Origin: Antedon mediterranea
Lineage: Eukaryota; Echinodermata; Crinoidea; Comatulida; Antedonidae
Assembly: GCF_964355755.1 (NCBI RefSeq)
Contig: NC_092675.1
Coordinates: 13,221,312 to 13,285,311 of the forward strand
Length of the DNA stretch: 64,000 bases
Reading direction: 5' to 3'
The position numbers were made by a program, and so were the translations under genes. Positions within the stretch are counted from its first letter, which is position 1, and every line of letters starts with the position of its first letter. This document shows, in pieces, positions 9,370 through 21,399 of this stretch. The notes below the pieces were generated by a model. The model saw only the letters and a program-made list of their open reading frames with translations, searched no databases and was not told the origin of the DNA.

Positions 9370-12360
9370 ACATAAAAACACCAATGTGCTTAGAATCACA
9401 TTATAAACCGTTTTAGACCATTTTGAGCATTTCGATAACAATTTTCACACAAAAACATCAAAGAGCACAAAATAGCTTAATATCGTATTTATAAATGTTT
9501 TAGACCATTTTGAGCATTTCGACAAAACTTTTTCACACAAAACACCAAAGTGCTTAGAATAGCTTCAAATCGCATTTGGAGACGTTTTTTATACCATTTT
9601 GTGATTTCGATGAAACTTGATTACACAAAAACATCAAAGTGCTTAAAATCACATTATAAACCGTTTTAGACCATTTTGAGCAATTCGATAACACTTTTCA
9701 CACAAAAACATCAAAGAGCAAAAAATAGCTTAATATCGTATTTAAAAACGTTTTAGACCATTTTGAGCATTTAGACAAAACTTTTTCACACAAAATACAA
9801 AAGTGCTTAGAATAGCTTCAAATCGCATTTGGAGACGTTTTAGACCATTTTTGTGATTTTCGAAAAAACTTTTTAACTTAAAAACACCAAAGTGCTTAGA
9901 ATAGCTTCAAATCACATTTGGAGACGTTTTAGACCATTTTGTGATTTTCGAAAAAACTTGTTAACATAAAAACACGAAAGTGCTTAGAATAGCTTCAAAT
10001 CGCATTTAGAAACGTTTTAGACCATTTTGTGATTTTCGAAAAAAATTGTTAACATAAAAACACCAAAGTGCTTAGAATCACATTATAAACCGTTTTAGAC
10101 CATTTTGAGCATTTCGATAACAATTTTCACACAAAAACATCAAAGAGCACAAAATAGCTTAATATCGTATTTAAAAATGTTTTAGACCATTTTGAGCAAT
10201 TAGAAAAAACTTTTTCACACAAAACACCAAAGTGCTTAGAATAGCTTCAAATCGCATTTGGAGACGTTTTAGACCATTTTGTGATTTTTGAAAAAACTTG
10301 TTAACATAAAAACACCAAAGTGCTTAGAATAGCTTCAAATCACATTTGGAGACGTTTTAGACCATTTTGTGATTTTCGAAAAAACTTGTTAACATAAAAA
10401 CACGAAAGTGCTTAGAATAGCTTCAAATCGCATTTGGAAACGTTTTAGACCATTTTGTGATTTTCGAAAAAACTTGTTAACATAAAAACACGAAAGTGCT
10501 TAGAATAGCTTCAAATCGCATTTGGAAACGTTTTAGACCATTTTGTGATTTTCGAAAAAACTTGTTAACATAAAAACACGAAAGTGCTTAGAATAGCTTC
10601 AAATCGCATTTGGAAACGTTTTAGACCATTTTGTGATTTTCGAAAAAAATTGTTAACATAAAAACACCAAAGTGTTTAGAATAGCTTCAAATCGCATTTG
10701 GAGACGTTTTAGACCAATTTGTGATTTTCGAAAAAACTTATCAACATAAAAACACCAAAGGGTTTAGAATAGCTTCAAATCGCATTTGGAGACGTTTTAG
10801 ACCATTTTGTGATTTTGAAAAAACTTGTTAACATAAAAACACCAAAGTGCTTAGAATAGCTTCAAATCGTATTTGGAGACGTTTTAGACCATTTTGAGAT
10901 TTTCGAAAAAACTTGGTTACACAAAAACATCAAAGTGCTTAAAATCACATTATAAACCGTTTTAGACCATTTTTAGCATTTCGGTAACACTTTTCACACA
11001 AAAACATCAAAGAGCACAAAATAGCTTAATATCGTATTTAAAAACGTTTTAGACCATTTTGAGCATTTAGACAAAACTTTTTCACACAAAACACCAAAGT
11101 GCTTAGAATAGCTTCAAATCGCATTTGGAGACGTTTTAGACCATTTTGTGCATTTCGATGAAACTTGGTTACACAAAAACATTAAAGTGCTTAAAATCAC
11201 ATTATAAATCGTTTTAGACCATTTTGAGCATTTCGACAAAACTTTTTCACACAAAATACCAAAGTGCTTAGAATAGCTTCAAATCGCATTTGGAGACGTT
11301 TTAGACCATTTTGTGATTTTCGAAAAAACTTTTTAACATAAAAACACCAAAGTGCTTAGAATAGCTTCAAATCACATTTGGAGACGTTTTAGACCATAAG
11401 TGCTTAGAATCACATTATAAACCGTTTTAGACCATTTTGAGCATTTCGATAACAATTTTCACACAAAACATCAAAGAGCACAAAATAGCTTAATATCGTA
11501 TTTAAAAATGTTTTAGACCATTTTGAGCATTTAGATAAAACTTTTTCACACAAAACACCAAAGTGCTTAGAATAGCTTCAAATCGCATTTGGAGACGTTT
11601 TAGACCATTTTGTGATTTTTGAAAAAACTTGTTAACATAAAAACACCAAAGTGCTTAGAATAGCTTCAAATCACATTTGGAGATGTTTTAGAACATTTTG
11701 TGATTTTTGAAAAAACTTGTTAACATAAAAACACGAAAGTGCTTAGAATAGCTTCAAATCACATTTGGAGACGTTTTAGACCATTTTGTGATTTTTGAAA
11801 AAAACTTGTTAACATAAAAACACGAAAGTGCTTAGAATAGCTTCAAATCGCATTTGGAAACGTTTTAGACCATTTTGTGATTTTCGAAAAAGATTGTTAA
11901 CATAAAAACACCAATGTGCTTAGAATCACATTATAAACCGTTTTAGACCATTTTGAGCATTTCGATAACAATTTTCACACAAAAACATCAAAGAGAACAA
12001 AATAGCTTAATATCGTATTTATAAATGTTTTAGACCATTTTGAGCATTTAGATAAAACTTTTTCACACAAAACACCAAAGTGCTTAGAATAGCTTCAAAT
12101 CGCATTTGGAGACGTTTTAGACCATTTTGTGATTTTTGAAAAAACTTGTTAACATAAAAACACCAAAGTGCTTAGAATAGCTTCAAATCACATTTGGAGA
12201 CGTTTTAGACCATTTTGTGATTTTCGAAAAAACTTGTTAACATAAAAACACGAAAGTGCTTAGAATAGCTTCAAATCGCATTTGGAAACGTTTTAGACCA
12301 TTTTGTGATTTTCGAAAAAACTTGTTAACATAAAAACACGAAAGTGCTTAGAATAGCTTC
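9370..12360 (+). repeat. 3,135-bp tandem duplication, copy 2
   Basis: Copy at exactly 3,135 bp, for example ccaatgtg at 9,381 and the deletion unit at 11,385. Differences are rare: one A more or less in an A-tract near 9,005 / 12,139, and tagataaaac / tagaaaaaac near 10,202. A partial third round starts at about 12,407 (ccaatgtg at 12,427), 3,046 bp on, one unit shorter. Confidence 0.92.
11385..11422 (+). repeat. 38-bp deletion unit, copy 4
   Basis: Exactly 3,135 bp after copy 3. It is the second-copy counterpart in the 3,135-bp tandem duplication. Confidence 0.93.
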
Positions 12361-12599
12361 AAATCGCATTTGGAAACGTTTTAGACCATTTTGTGATTTT
12401 CGAAAAAGATTGTTAACATAAAAACACCAATGTGTTTAGAATCACATTATAAACCGTTTTAGACCATTTTGAGCATTTCGATAACAATTTTCACACAAAA
12501 ACATCAAAGAGCACAAAATAGCTTAATATCGTATTTATAAATGTTTTAGACCATTTTGAGCATTTCGACAAAACTTTTTCACACAAAACACCAAAGTGC

Positions 12600-13140
12600 T
12601 TAGAATAGCTTCAAATCGCATTTGGAGACGTTTTAGACCATTTTGTGATTTTCGAAAAAACTTGTTAACATAAAAACACCAAAGTGCTTAGAATAGCTTC
12701 AAATCGTATTTGGAGACGTTTTAGACCATTTTGAGATTTTCGAAAAAACTTGGTTACACAAAAACATCAAAGTGCTTAAAATCACATTATAAACCGTTTT
12801 AGACCATTTTGAGCATTTCGGTAACACTTTTCACACAAAAACATCAAAGAGCACAAAATAGCTTAATATCGTATTTAAAAACGTTTTAGACCATTTTGAG
12901 CATTTAGACAAAACTTTTTCACACAAAACACCAAAGTGCTTAGAATAGCTTCAAATCGCATTTGGAGACGTTTTAGACCATTTTGTGCATTTCGATGAAA
13001 CTTGGTTACACAAAAACATCAAAGTGCTTAAAATCACATTATAAATCGTTTTAGACCATTTTGAGCATTTCGACAAAACTTTTTTCACACAAAATACCAA
13101 AGTGCTTAGAATAGCTTCAAATCGCATTTGGAGACGTTTT
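12600..13140 (+). repeat. Block repeated at 34,116-34,656
   Basis: The order A, A, B, C (with ttcggtaacac), D, E, F matches 34.12-34.66 kb at an offset of 21,516 bp, for example gtaac at 12,821 and 34,337. A run of six T replaces five at about 13,079. An open frame on the minus strand at 12,951-13,187 is a translation of this repeat and not a gene. Confidence 0.85.
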
Positions 13141-13738
13141 AGACCATTTTGTGATTTTTGAAAAAACTTGTTAACATAAAAACACAAAAGTGCTTAGAAT
13201 AGCTTCAAATCACATTTGGAGACGTTTTAGACCATTTTGTGATTTTCGAAAAAACTTGTTAACATAAAAACACGAAAGTGCTTAGAATAGCTTCAAATCG
13301 CATTTGGAAACGTTTTAGACCATTTTGTGATTTTCGAAAAAACTTGTTAACATAAAAACATGAAAGTGCTTAGAATAGCTTCAAATCGTATTTGGAGACG
13401 TTTTAGACCATTTTGTGATTTTCGAAAAAACTTGTTAACATAAAAACACCAATGTGCTTAGAAAAGCTTCAAATCGCATTTTGAGACGTTTTAGACCATT
13501 TTGTGCATTTCGATGAAACTTGGTTACACAAAAACATCAAAGTGCTTAAAATCACATTATAAACCATTTTAGACCATTTTGAGCATTTCGATAACACTTT
13601 TCACACAAAAACATCAAAGAGCACAAAATAGCTTAATATCGTATTTAAAAACGTTTTAGACCATTTTGAGCATTTCGACAAAACTTTTTCACACAAAACA
13701 CCAAAGTGCTTAGAATAGCTTCAAATCGCATTTGGAGA

Positions 13739-13915
13739 CGTTTTAGACCATTTTGTGATTTTCGAAAAAACTTGTTAACATAAAAACATCAAAGTGTACA
13801 GAATAACTTCAAATCGCATTTGGAGACCGTTTTAGGCCAATTTGTGATTTTCGAAAAAACTTGTTAACCTAAAAACACCAAAGTGTTTAGAATAGCTTCA
13901 AATCGCATTTGGAGA
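13739..13915 (+). repeat. Dialect-two marker pair: gtgtacagaat unit + ggccaatttg unit
   Basis: An 89-bp A unit (aacatcaaagtgtacagaat, ending gagaccg with one added C) is followed by an 88-bp unit with cgttttaggccaatttg and gttaacctaaaaa. The pair recurs with ggccaatttg at 15,023, 16,456, 17,227, 35,562, 36,750, 37,831, 39,019, 40,452, 45,382, 51,028, 51,711, 52,393 and 59,903. At 52,393 and 59,903 the following sequence switches to the ordinary dialect. Confidence 0.9.
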
Positions 13916-15191
13916 CGTTTTAGACCATTTTGTGATTTTCGAAAAAACTTGTTAACATAAAAACACCAAAGTGCTTCAAATCGCATTTGGAGACATTTTA
14001 GACCAATTTGTGATTTTTGAAAAAACTTGTTAACATAAAAACACCAAAGTGCATACAATAGCTTCAAATCGTATTTGGAGACGTTTTAGACCATTTTGTG
14101 ATTTTCGAAAAAACGTGTTAACATAAAAACACCAAAGTACTTAGAATAGCTTCAAATCGCATTTGGAGACGTTTTAGACCATTTTATGCATTTCGATGAA
14201 ACTTGGTTACACAAAAACATCAATGTGCTTAAAATCACATTATAATCCGTTTTAGACCATTTTGAGCATTTCGATAACACTTTTCACACAAAAACATCAA
14301 AGAGCACAAAATAGCTTAATATCGTATTTAAAAACGTTTTAGACCATTTTGAGCATTTAGACAAAACTTTTTCACACAAAACACCAAAGTGTTTAGAATA
14401 GCTTCAAATCGCATTTGGAGACGTTTTAGACCATTTTGTGATTTTCGAAAAAACTTGTTAACATAAAAACACCAAAGTGCTTCAAATCGCATTTGAGACA
14501 TTTTAGACCAATTTGTGATTTTTGAAAAAACTTGTTAACATAAAAACACCAAAGTGCTTACAATAGCTTCAAATCGTATTTGGAGACGTTTTAGACCATT
14601 TTGTGATTTTCGAAAAAACTTGTTAACATAAAAACACCAAAGTACTTAGAATAGCTTCAAATCGCATTTGGAGACGTTTTAGACCATTTTATGCATTTCG
14701 ATGAAACTTGGTTACACAAAAACATCAAAGTGCTTAAAATCACATTATAATCCGTTTTAGACCATTTTGAGCATTTCGATAACACTTTTCACACAAAAAC
14801 ATCAAAGAGCACAAAATAGCTTAATATCGTATTTAAAAACTTTTTAGACCATTTTGAGCATTTCGACAAAACTTTTTCACACAAAACACCAAAGTGCTTA
14901 GAATAGCTTCAAATCGCATTTGGAGACGTTTTAGACCATTTTGTGATTTTCGAAAAAAATTGTTAACATAAAAACATCAAAGTGTACAGAATAGCTTCAA
15001 ATCGCATTTGGAGACCGTTTTAGGCCAATTTGTGATTTTCGAAAAAACTTGTTAACCTAAAAATACCAAAGTGTTTAGAATAGCTTCAAATCGCATTTGG
15101 AGACGTTTTAGACCATTTTGTGATTTTCGAAAAAACTTGTTAACATAAAAACACCAAAGTGCTTAGAATAGCTTCAAATCACATTTGGAGA

Positions 15192-15229
15192 CGTTTTAGA
15201 CCATAAGTGCTTAGAATCACATTATAAAC
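15192..15229 (+). repeat. 38-bp deletion unit, copy 5
   Basis: Sits inside the dialect-two region. Its C' neighbour carries aaatagcctaatatcg (one T to C change), a mark shared with copy 10, 23,996 bp away. Confidence 0.92.
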
Positions 15230-17129
15230 CGTTTTAGACCATTTTGAGCATTTCGATAACAATTTTCACACAAAAACATCAAAGAGCACAAAATAGCCTA
15301 ATATCGTATTTAAAAATGTTTTAGACCATTTTGAGCATTTAGATAAAACTTTTTCACACAAAACACCAATGTGCTTAGAATAGCTTCAAATCGCATTTGG
15401 AGACGTTTTAGACCATTTTGTGATTTTTGAAAAAACTTGTTAACATAAAAACACCAAAGTGCTTAGAATAGCTTCAAATCACATTTGGAGACGTTTTAGA
15501 CCATTTTGTGATTTTCGAAAAAACTTGTTAACATAAAAACACGAAAGTGCTTAGAATAGCTTCAAATCGCATTTGGAAACGTTTTAGACCATTTAGTGAT
15601 TTTCGAAAAAACTTGTTAACATAAAAACACGAAAGTGCTTAGAATAGCTTCAAATCGCATTTGGAAACGTTTTAGACCATTTTGTGATTTTCGAAAAAAA
15701 TTGTTAACATAAAAACACCAAAGTGTTTAGAATAGCTTCAAATCGCATTTGGAGACGTTTTAGACCAATTTGTGATTTTCGAAAAAACTTATCAACATAA
15801 AAACACCAAAGGGTTTAGAATAGCTTCAAATCGCATTTGGAGACGTTTTAGACCATTTTGTGATTTTCGAAAAAACTTGTTAACATAAAAACACGAAAGT
15901 GCTTAGAATAGCTTCAAATCGCATTTGGAAACGTTTTAGACCATTTTGTGATTTTCGAAAAAACTTGTTAACATAAAAACATGAAAGTGCTTAGAATAGC
16001 TTCAAATCGTATTTGGAGACGTTTTAGACCATTTTGTGATTTTCGAAAAAACTTGTTAACATAAAAACACCAATGTGCTTAGAATAGCTTCAAATCGCAT
16101 TTTGAGACGTTTTAGACCATTTTGTGCATTTCGATGAAACTTGGTTACACAAAAACATCAAAGTGCTTAAAATCACATTATAAACCATTTTAGACCATTT
16201 TGAGCATTTCGATAACACTTTTCACACAAAAACATCAAAGAGCACAAAATAGCTTAATATCGTATTTAAAAACGTTTTAGACCATTTTGAGCATTTCGAC
16301 AAAACTTTTTCACACAAAACACCAAAGTGCTTAGAATAGCTTCAAATCGCATTTGGAGACGTTTTAGACCATTTTGTGATTTTCGAAAAAACTTGTTAAC
16401 ATAAAAACATCAAAGTGTACAGAATAACTTCAAATCGCATTTGGAGACCGTTTTAGGCCAATTTGTGATTTTCGAAAAAACTTGTTAACCTAAAAATATC
16501 AAAGTGTTTAGAATAGCTTCAAATCGCATTTGGAGACGTTTTAGACCATTTTGTGATTTTCGAAAAAACTTGTTAACATAAAAACACCAAAGTGCTTCAA
16601 ATCGCATTTGGAGACATTTTAGACCAATTTGTGATTTTTGAAAAAACTTGTTAACATAAAAACACCAAAGTGCTTACAATAGCTTCAAATCGTATTTGGA
16701 GACGTTTTAGACCATTTTGTGATTTTCGAAAAAACTTGTTAACATAAAAACACCAAAGTACTTAGAATAGCTTCAAATCGCATTTGGAGACGTTTTAGAC
16801 CATTTTATGCATTTCGATGAAACTTGGTTACACAAAAACATCAATGTGCTTAAAATCACATTATAATCCGTTTTAGACCATTTTGAGCATTTCGATAACA
16901 CTTTTCACACAAAAACATCAAAGAGCACAAAATAGCTTAATATCGTATTTAAAAACTTTTTAAACCATTTTGAGCATTTCGACAAAACTTTTTCACACAA
17001 AACACCAAAGTGCTTAGAATAGCTTCAAATCGCATTTGGAGACGTTTTAGACCAATTTGTGATTTTTGAAAAAACTTGTTAACATAAAATCACCAAAGTG
17101 CTTAGAATAGCTTCAAATCGCATTTGGAG

Positions 17130-19375
17130 ACGTTTTAGACCATTTTGTGATTTTCGAAAAAAATTGTTAACATAAAAACATCAAAGTGTACAGAATAGCT
17201 TCAAATCGCATTTGGAGACCGTTTTAGGCCAATTTGTGATTTTCGAAAAAACTTGTTAACCTAAAAATACCAAAGTGTTTAGAATAGCTTCAAATCGCAT
17301 TTGGAGACGTTTTAGACCATTTTGTGATTTTCGAAAAAACTTGTTAACATAAAAACACCAAAGTGCTTAGAATAGCTTCAAATCGCATTTGGAGACATTT
17401 TAGACCAATTTGTGATTTTCTAAAAAACTTATCAACATAAAAACACCAAAGGGTTTAGAATATCTTCAAATCGCATTTGGAGACGTTTTAGACCATTTTG
17501 TGATTTTCGAAAAAACTTGTTAACATAAAAACACCAAAGTGCTTAGAATAGCTTCAAATCGCATTTGGAGACGTTTTAGACCAATTTGTGATTTTCGAAA
17601 AAACTTATCAACATAAAAACACCAAAGGGTTTAGAATAGCTTCATTTGGAGACGTTTTAGACCATTTTGTGATTTTGAAAAAACTTGTTAACATAAAAAC
17701 ACCAAAGTGCTTAGAATAGCTTCAAATCGCATTTGGAGACGTTTTAGACCATTTTGTGATTTTCGAAAAAACTTGTTAACATAAAAACACCAAAGTGCTT
17801 AGAATAGCTTCAAATCGTATTTGGAGACGTTTTAGACCATTTTGAGATTTTCGAAAAAACTTGGTTACACAAAAACATCAAAGTGCTTAAAATCACATTA
17901 TAAACCGTTTTAGACCATTTTGAGCATTTCGATAACACTTTTCACACAAAAACATCAAAGAGCACAAAATAGCTTAATATCGTATTTAAAAAGGTTTTAG
18001 ACCATTTTGAGAATTTAGACAAAACTTTTTCACACAAAACACCAAAGTGCTTAGAATAGCTTCAAATCGCATTTGGATACGTTTTAGAACATTTTGGGTT
18101 TTTCGAAAAAAACTGTTAACATAAAAACACAAAAGTGCTTAGAATAGCTTCAAATCGCATTTGGAGACGTTTTAGAACATTTTGTGTTCTTCGAAAAAAC
18201 CTGTTAACATAAAAACACCAAAGTGCTTAGAATAGCTTCAAATCGCATTTGGAGACGTTTTAGACCATTTTGTGATTTTTGAAAAAACTTGTTAACATGA
18301 AAACACCAAAGTGCTTAGAATAGCTTCAAATCACATTTGGAGACGTTTTAGACCATTTTGTGATTTTCGAAAAAACTTGTTAACATAAAAACACGAAAGT
18401 GGTTAGAATAGCTTCAAATCGCATTTGGAAACGTTTTAGACCATTTTGTGATTTTCGAAAAAGATTGTTAACATAAAAACACCAAAGTGCTTAGAATCAC
18501 AATATAAACCGTTTTAGACCATTTTGAGCATTTCGATAACAATTTTCACACAAAAACATCAAAGAGCACAAAATAGCTTAATATCGTATTTAAAAATGTT
18601 TTAGACCATTTTGAGCATTTGGATAAAACTTTTTCACACAAAACACCAAAGTGCTTAGAATAGCTTCAAATCGCATTTGGAGACGGTTTAGACCATTTTG
18701 TGATTTTGAAAAAACTTGTTAACATAAAAACACCAAAGTGCTTAGAATAGCTTCAAATCGCATTTGGAGACGTTTTAGACCATTTTGTGATTTTCGAAAG
18801 AACTTGTTAACATAAAAACACCAAAGTGCTTAGAATAGCTTCAAATCGTATTTGGAGACGTTTTAGACCATTTTGAGATTTTCGAAAAAACTTGGTTACA
18901 CAAAAACATCAAAGTGCTTAAAATCACATTATAGACCGTTTTAGACCATTTTGAACATTTCGATAACACTTTTCACACAAAAACATCAAAGAGCACAAAA
19001 TAGCTTAATATCGTATTTAAAAACGTTTTAGACCATTTTGAGCATTTCGAAAAAACTTTTTCACACAAAACACCAAAGTGCTTAGAATAGCTTCAAATCG
19101 CATTTGGAGACGTTTTAGACCAATTTGTGCATTTCGATGAAACTTGATTACACAAAAACATCAACGTGCTTAAAATGACATTATAAACCGTTTTAGACCA
19201 TTTTGAGCATTTCGATAACACTTTTCACACAAAAACATCAAAGAGCACAAAATAGCTTAATATCGTATTTAAAAACGTTTTAGACCATTTTGAGCATTTA
19301 GACAAAACTTTTTCACACAAAACACCAAAGTGCTTAGAATAGCTTCAAATCGCATTTGGAGACGTTTTAGACCAT
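17130..19375 (+). repeat. Block paired with 45,285-47,530, copy 1
   Basis: Rare marks match at exactly 28,155 bp: ttttctaaaa (17,416), a 12-base loss giving agcttcatttgg (17,641), the gaacatttt pair (18,080), ggttagaat (18,401), cgaaagaac (18,795) and caacgtgct (about 19,163). The match stops near 19,375, where one copy continues with an A unit and the other with an E unit. Confidence 0.93.
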
Positions 19376-19599
19376 TTTGTGATTTTTGAAAAAACTTGTT
19401 AACATAAAAACACCAAAGTGCTTAGAATAGCTTCAAATCACATTTGGAGACGTTTTAGACCATTTTGTGATTTTCGAAAAAACTTGTTAACATAAAAACA
19501 CCAAAGTGCTTAGAATAGCTTCAAATCGTATTTGGAGACGTTTTAGACCATTTTGTGATTTTGAAAAAACTTGGTTACACAAAAACATCAAAGTGCTTA

Positions 19600-21280
19600 A
19601 AATCACATTATAAACCGTTTTAGACCATTTTGAACATTTCGATAACACTTTTCACACAAAAACATCAAAGAGCACAAAATAGCTTAATATCGTATTTAAA
19701 AACGTTTTAGACCATTTTGAGCATTTCGACAAAACTTTTTCACACAAAACACCAAAGTGCTTAGAATAGCTTCAAATCGCATTTGGAGACGTTTTAGACC
19801 AATTTGTGCATTTCGATGAAACTTGATTACACAAAAACATCAAAGTGCTTAAAATCACATTATAAACCGTTTTAGACCATTTTGAGCATTTCGATAACAC
19901 TTTTCACACAAAAACATCAAAGAGCACAAAATAGCTTAATATCGTATTTAAAAACGTTTTAGACCATTTTGAGCATTTAGACAAAACTTTTTCAGACAAA
20001 ACACCAAAGTGCTTAGAATAGCTTCAAATCGCATTTGGAGACGTTTTAGACCATTTTGTGCATTTCGATGAAACTTGGTTACACAAAAACATCAAAGTGC
20101 TTAAAATCACATTATAAATCGTTTTAGACCATTTTGAGCATTTCGACAAAACTTTTTCACACAAAATACCAAAGTGCTTAGAATAGCTTCAAATCGCATT
20201 TGGAGACGTTTTAGACCATTTTGTGATTTTCGAAAAAACTTTTTAACATAAAAACACCAAAGTGCTTAGAATAGCTTCAAATCACATTTGGAGACATTTT
20301 AGACCATAAGTGCTTAGAATCACATTATAAACCGTTTTAGACCATTTTGAGCATTTCGATAACAATTTTCACACAAAACCATCAAAGAGCACAAAATAGC
20401 TTAATATCGTATTTAAAAATGTTTTAGACCATTTTGAGCATTTAGATAAAACTTTTTCACACAAAACACCAAAGTGCTTAGAATAGCTTCAAATCGCATT
20501 TGGAGACGTTTTAGACCAATTTGTGATTTTTGAAAAAACTTGTTAACATAAAAACACCAAAGTGCTTAGAATAGCTTCAAATCACATTTGGAGACGTTTT
20601 AGACCATTTTGTGATTTTGAACAAACTTGTTAACATAAAAACACCAAAGTGCTTAGAATAGCTTCAAATCGTATTTGGAGACGTTTTAGACCATTTTGAG
20701 ATTTTCGAAAAAACTTGGTTACACAAAAACATCAAAGTGCTTAAAATCACATTATAAACCGTTTTAGACCATTTTGAGCATTTCGATAACACTTTTCACA
20801 CAAAAACATCAAAGAGCACAAAATAGCTTAATATCGTATTTAAAAACGTTTTAGACCATTTTGAGCATTTCGACAAAACTTTTTCACACAAAACACCAAA
20901 GTGCTTAGAATAGCTTCAAATCGCATTTGGAGACGTTTTAGACCAATTTGTGCATTTCGATGAAACTTGATTACACAAAAACATCAAAGTGCTTAAAATC
21001 ACATTATAAACCGTTTTAGACCATTTTGAGCATTTCGATAACACTTTTCACACAAAAACATCAAAGAGCACAAAATAGCTTAATATCGTATTTAAAAACG
21101 TTTTAGACCATTTTGAGCATTTAGACAAAACTTTTTCACACAAAACACCAAAGTGCTTAGAATAGCTTCAAATCGCATTTGGAGACGTTTTAGACCATTT
21201 TGTGCATTTCGATGAAACTTGGTTACACAAAAACATCAAAGTGCTTAAAATCACATTATAAATCGTTTTAGACCATTTTG
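19600..21280 (+). repeat. Block paired with 52,536-54,216, copy 1
   Basis: The acattttagaccataag mark and ttttgaacaa (20,615) match at exactly 32,936 bp. At 21,280 this copy goes directly from E-ataaat into an A unit, whereas the partner has an F unit there. The match resumes at an offset of 33,023 bp, which is 87 bp more, to about 21,400. Confidence 0.9.
20295..20332 (+). repeat. 38-bp deletion unit, copy 6 (CpG-lost anchor)
   Basis: The anchor reads acattttagacc instead of acgttttagacc, a CpG to CpA change. This mark is shared only with the copy at 53,231, exactly 32,936 bp away. Confidence 0.92.
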
Positions 21281-21399
21281 TGATTTTCGAAAAGACTTTT
21301 TAACATAAAAACACCAAAGTGCTTAGAATAGCTTCAAATCACATTTGGAGACATTTTAGACCATTTTGTGATTTTCGAAAAAACTTGTTAACATAAAAA

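Larger units (their letters stand above)
13080..16960 (+). repeat. Dialect-two block, copy 1 of a 23,996-bp spaced pair
   Basis: Carries marks absent from most of the window: ggccaatttg (13,835, 15,023, 16,456), gtgtacagaat, aaccatttt (about 13,563), gtacttagaat, cattttatgcattt, ataatccg, and 78-bp A units missing agaatagctt (gtgcttcaaatcg). All recur 23,996 bp downstream. Within it, 13.28-14.3 kb and 15.9-16.95 kb repeat at 2,621 bp. Confidence 0.93.

Noticed and set aside
12951-13187. 78-residue minus-strand open reading frame
   Set aside because: It is a direct translation of successive D, E and F units (the peptide repeats every unit). It has no recognisable domain, and its length is what chance allows in a repeat with scattered stop losses.
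13864-14067. 67-residue minus-strand open frame, identical at 37,860-38,063
   Set aside because: Identity reflects the 23,996-bp duplication of satellite, not conservation of a protein; the peptide is again periodic with the unit.
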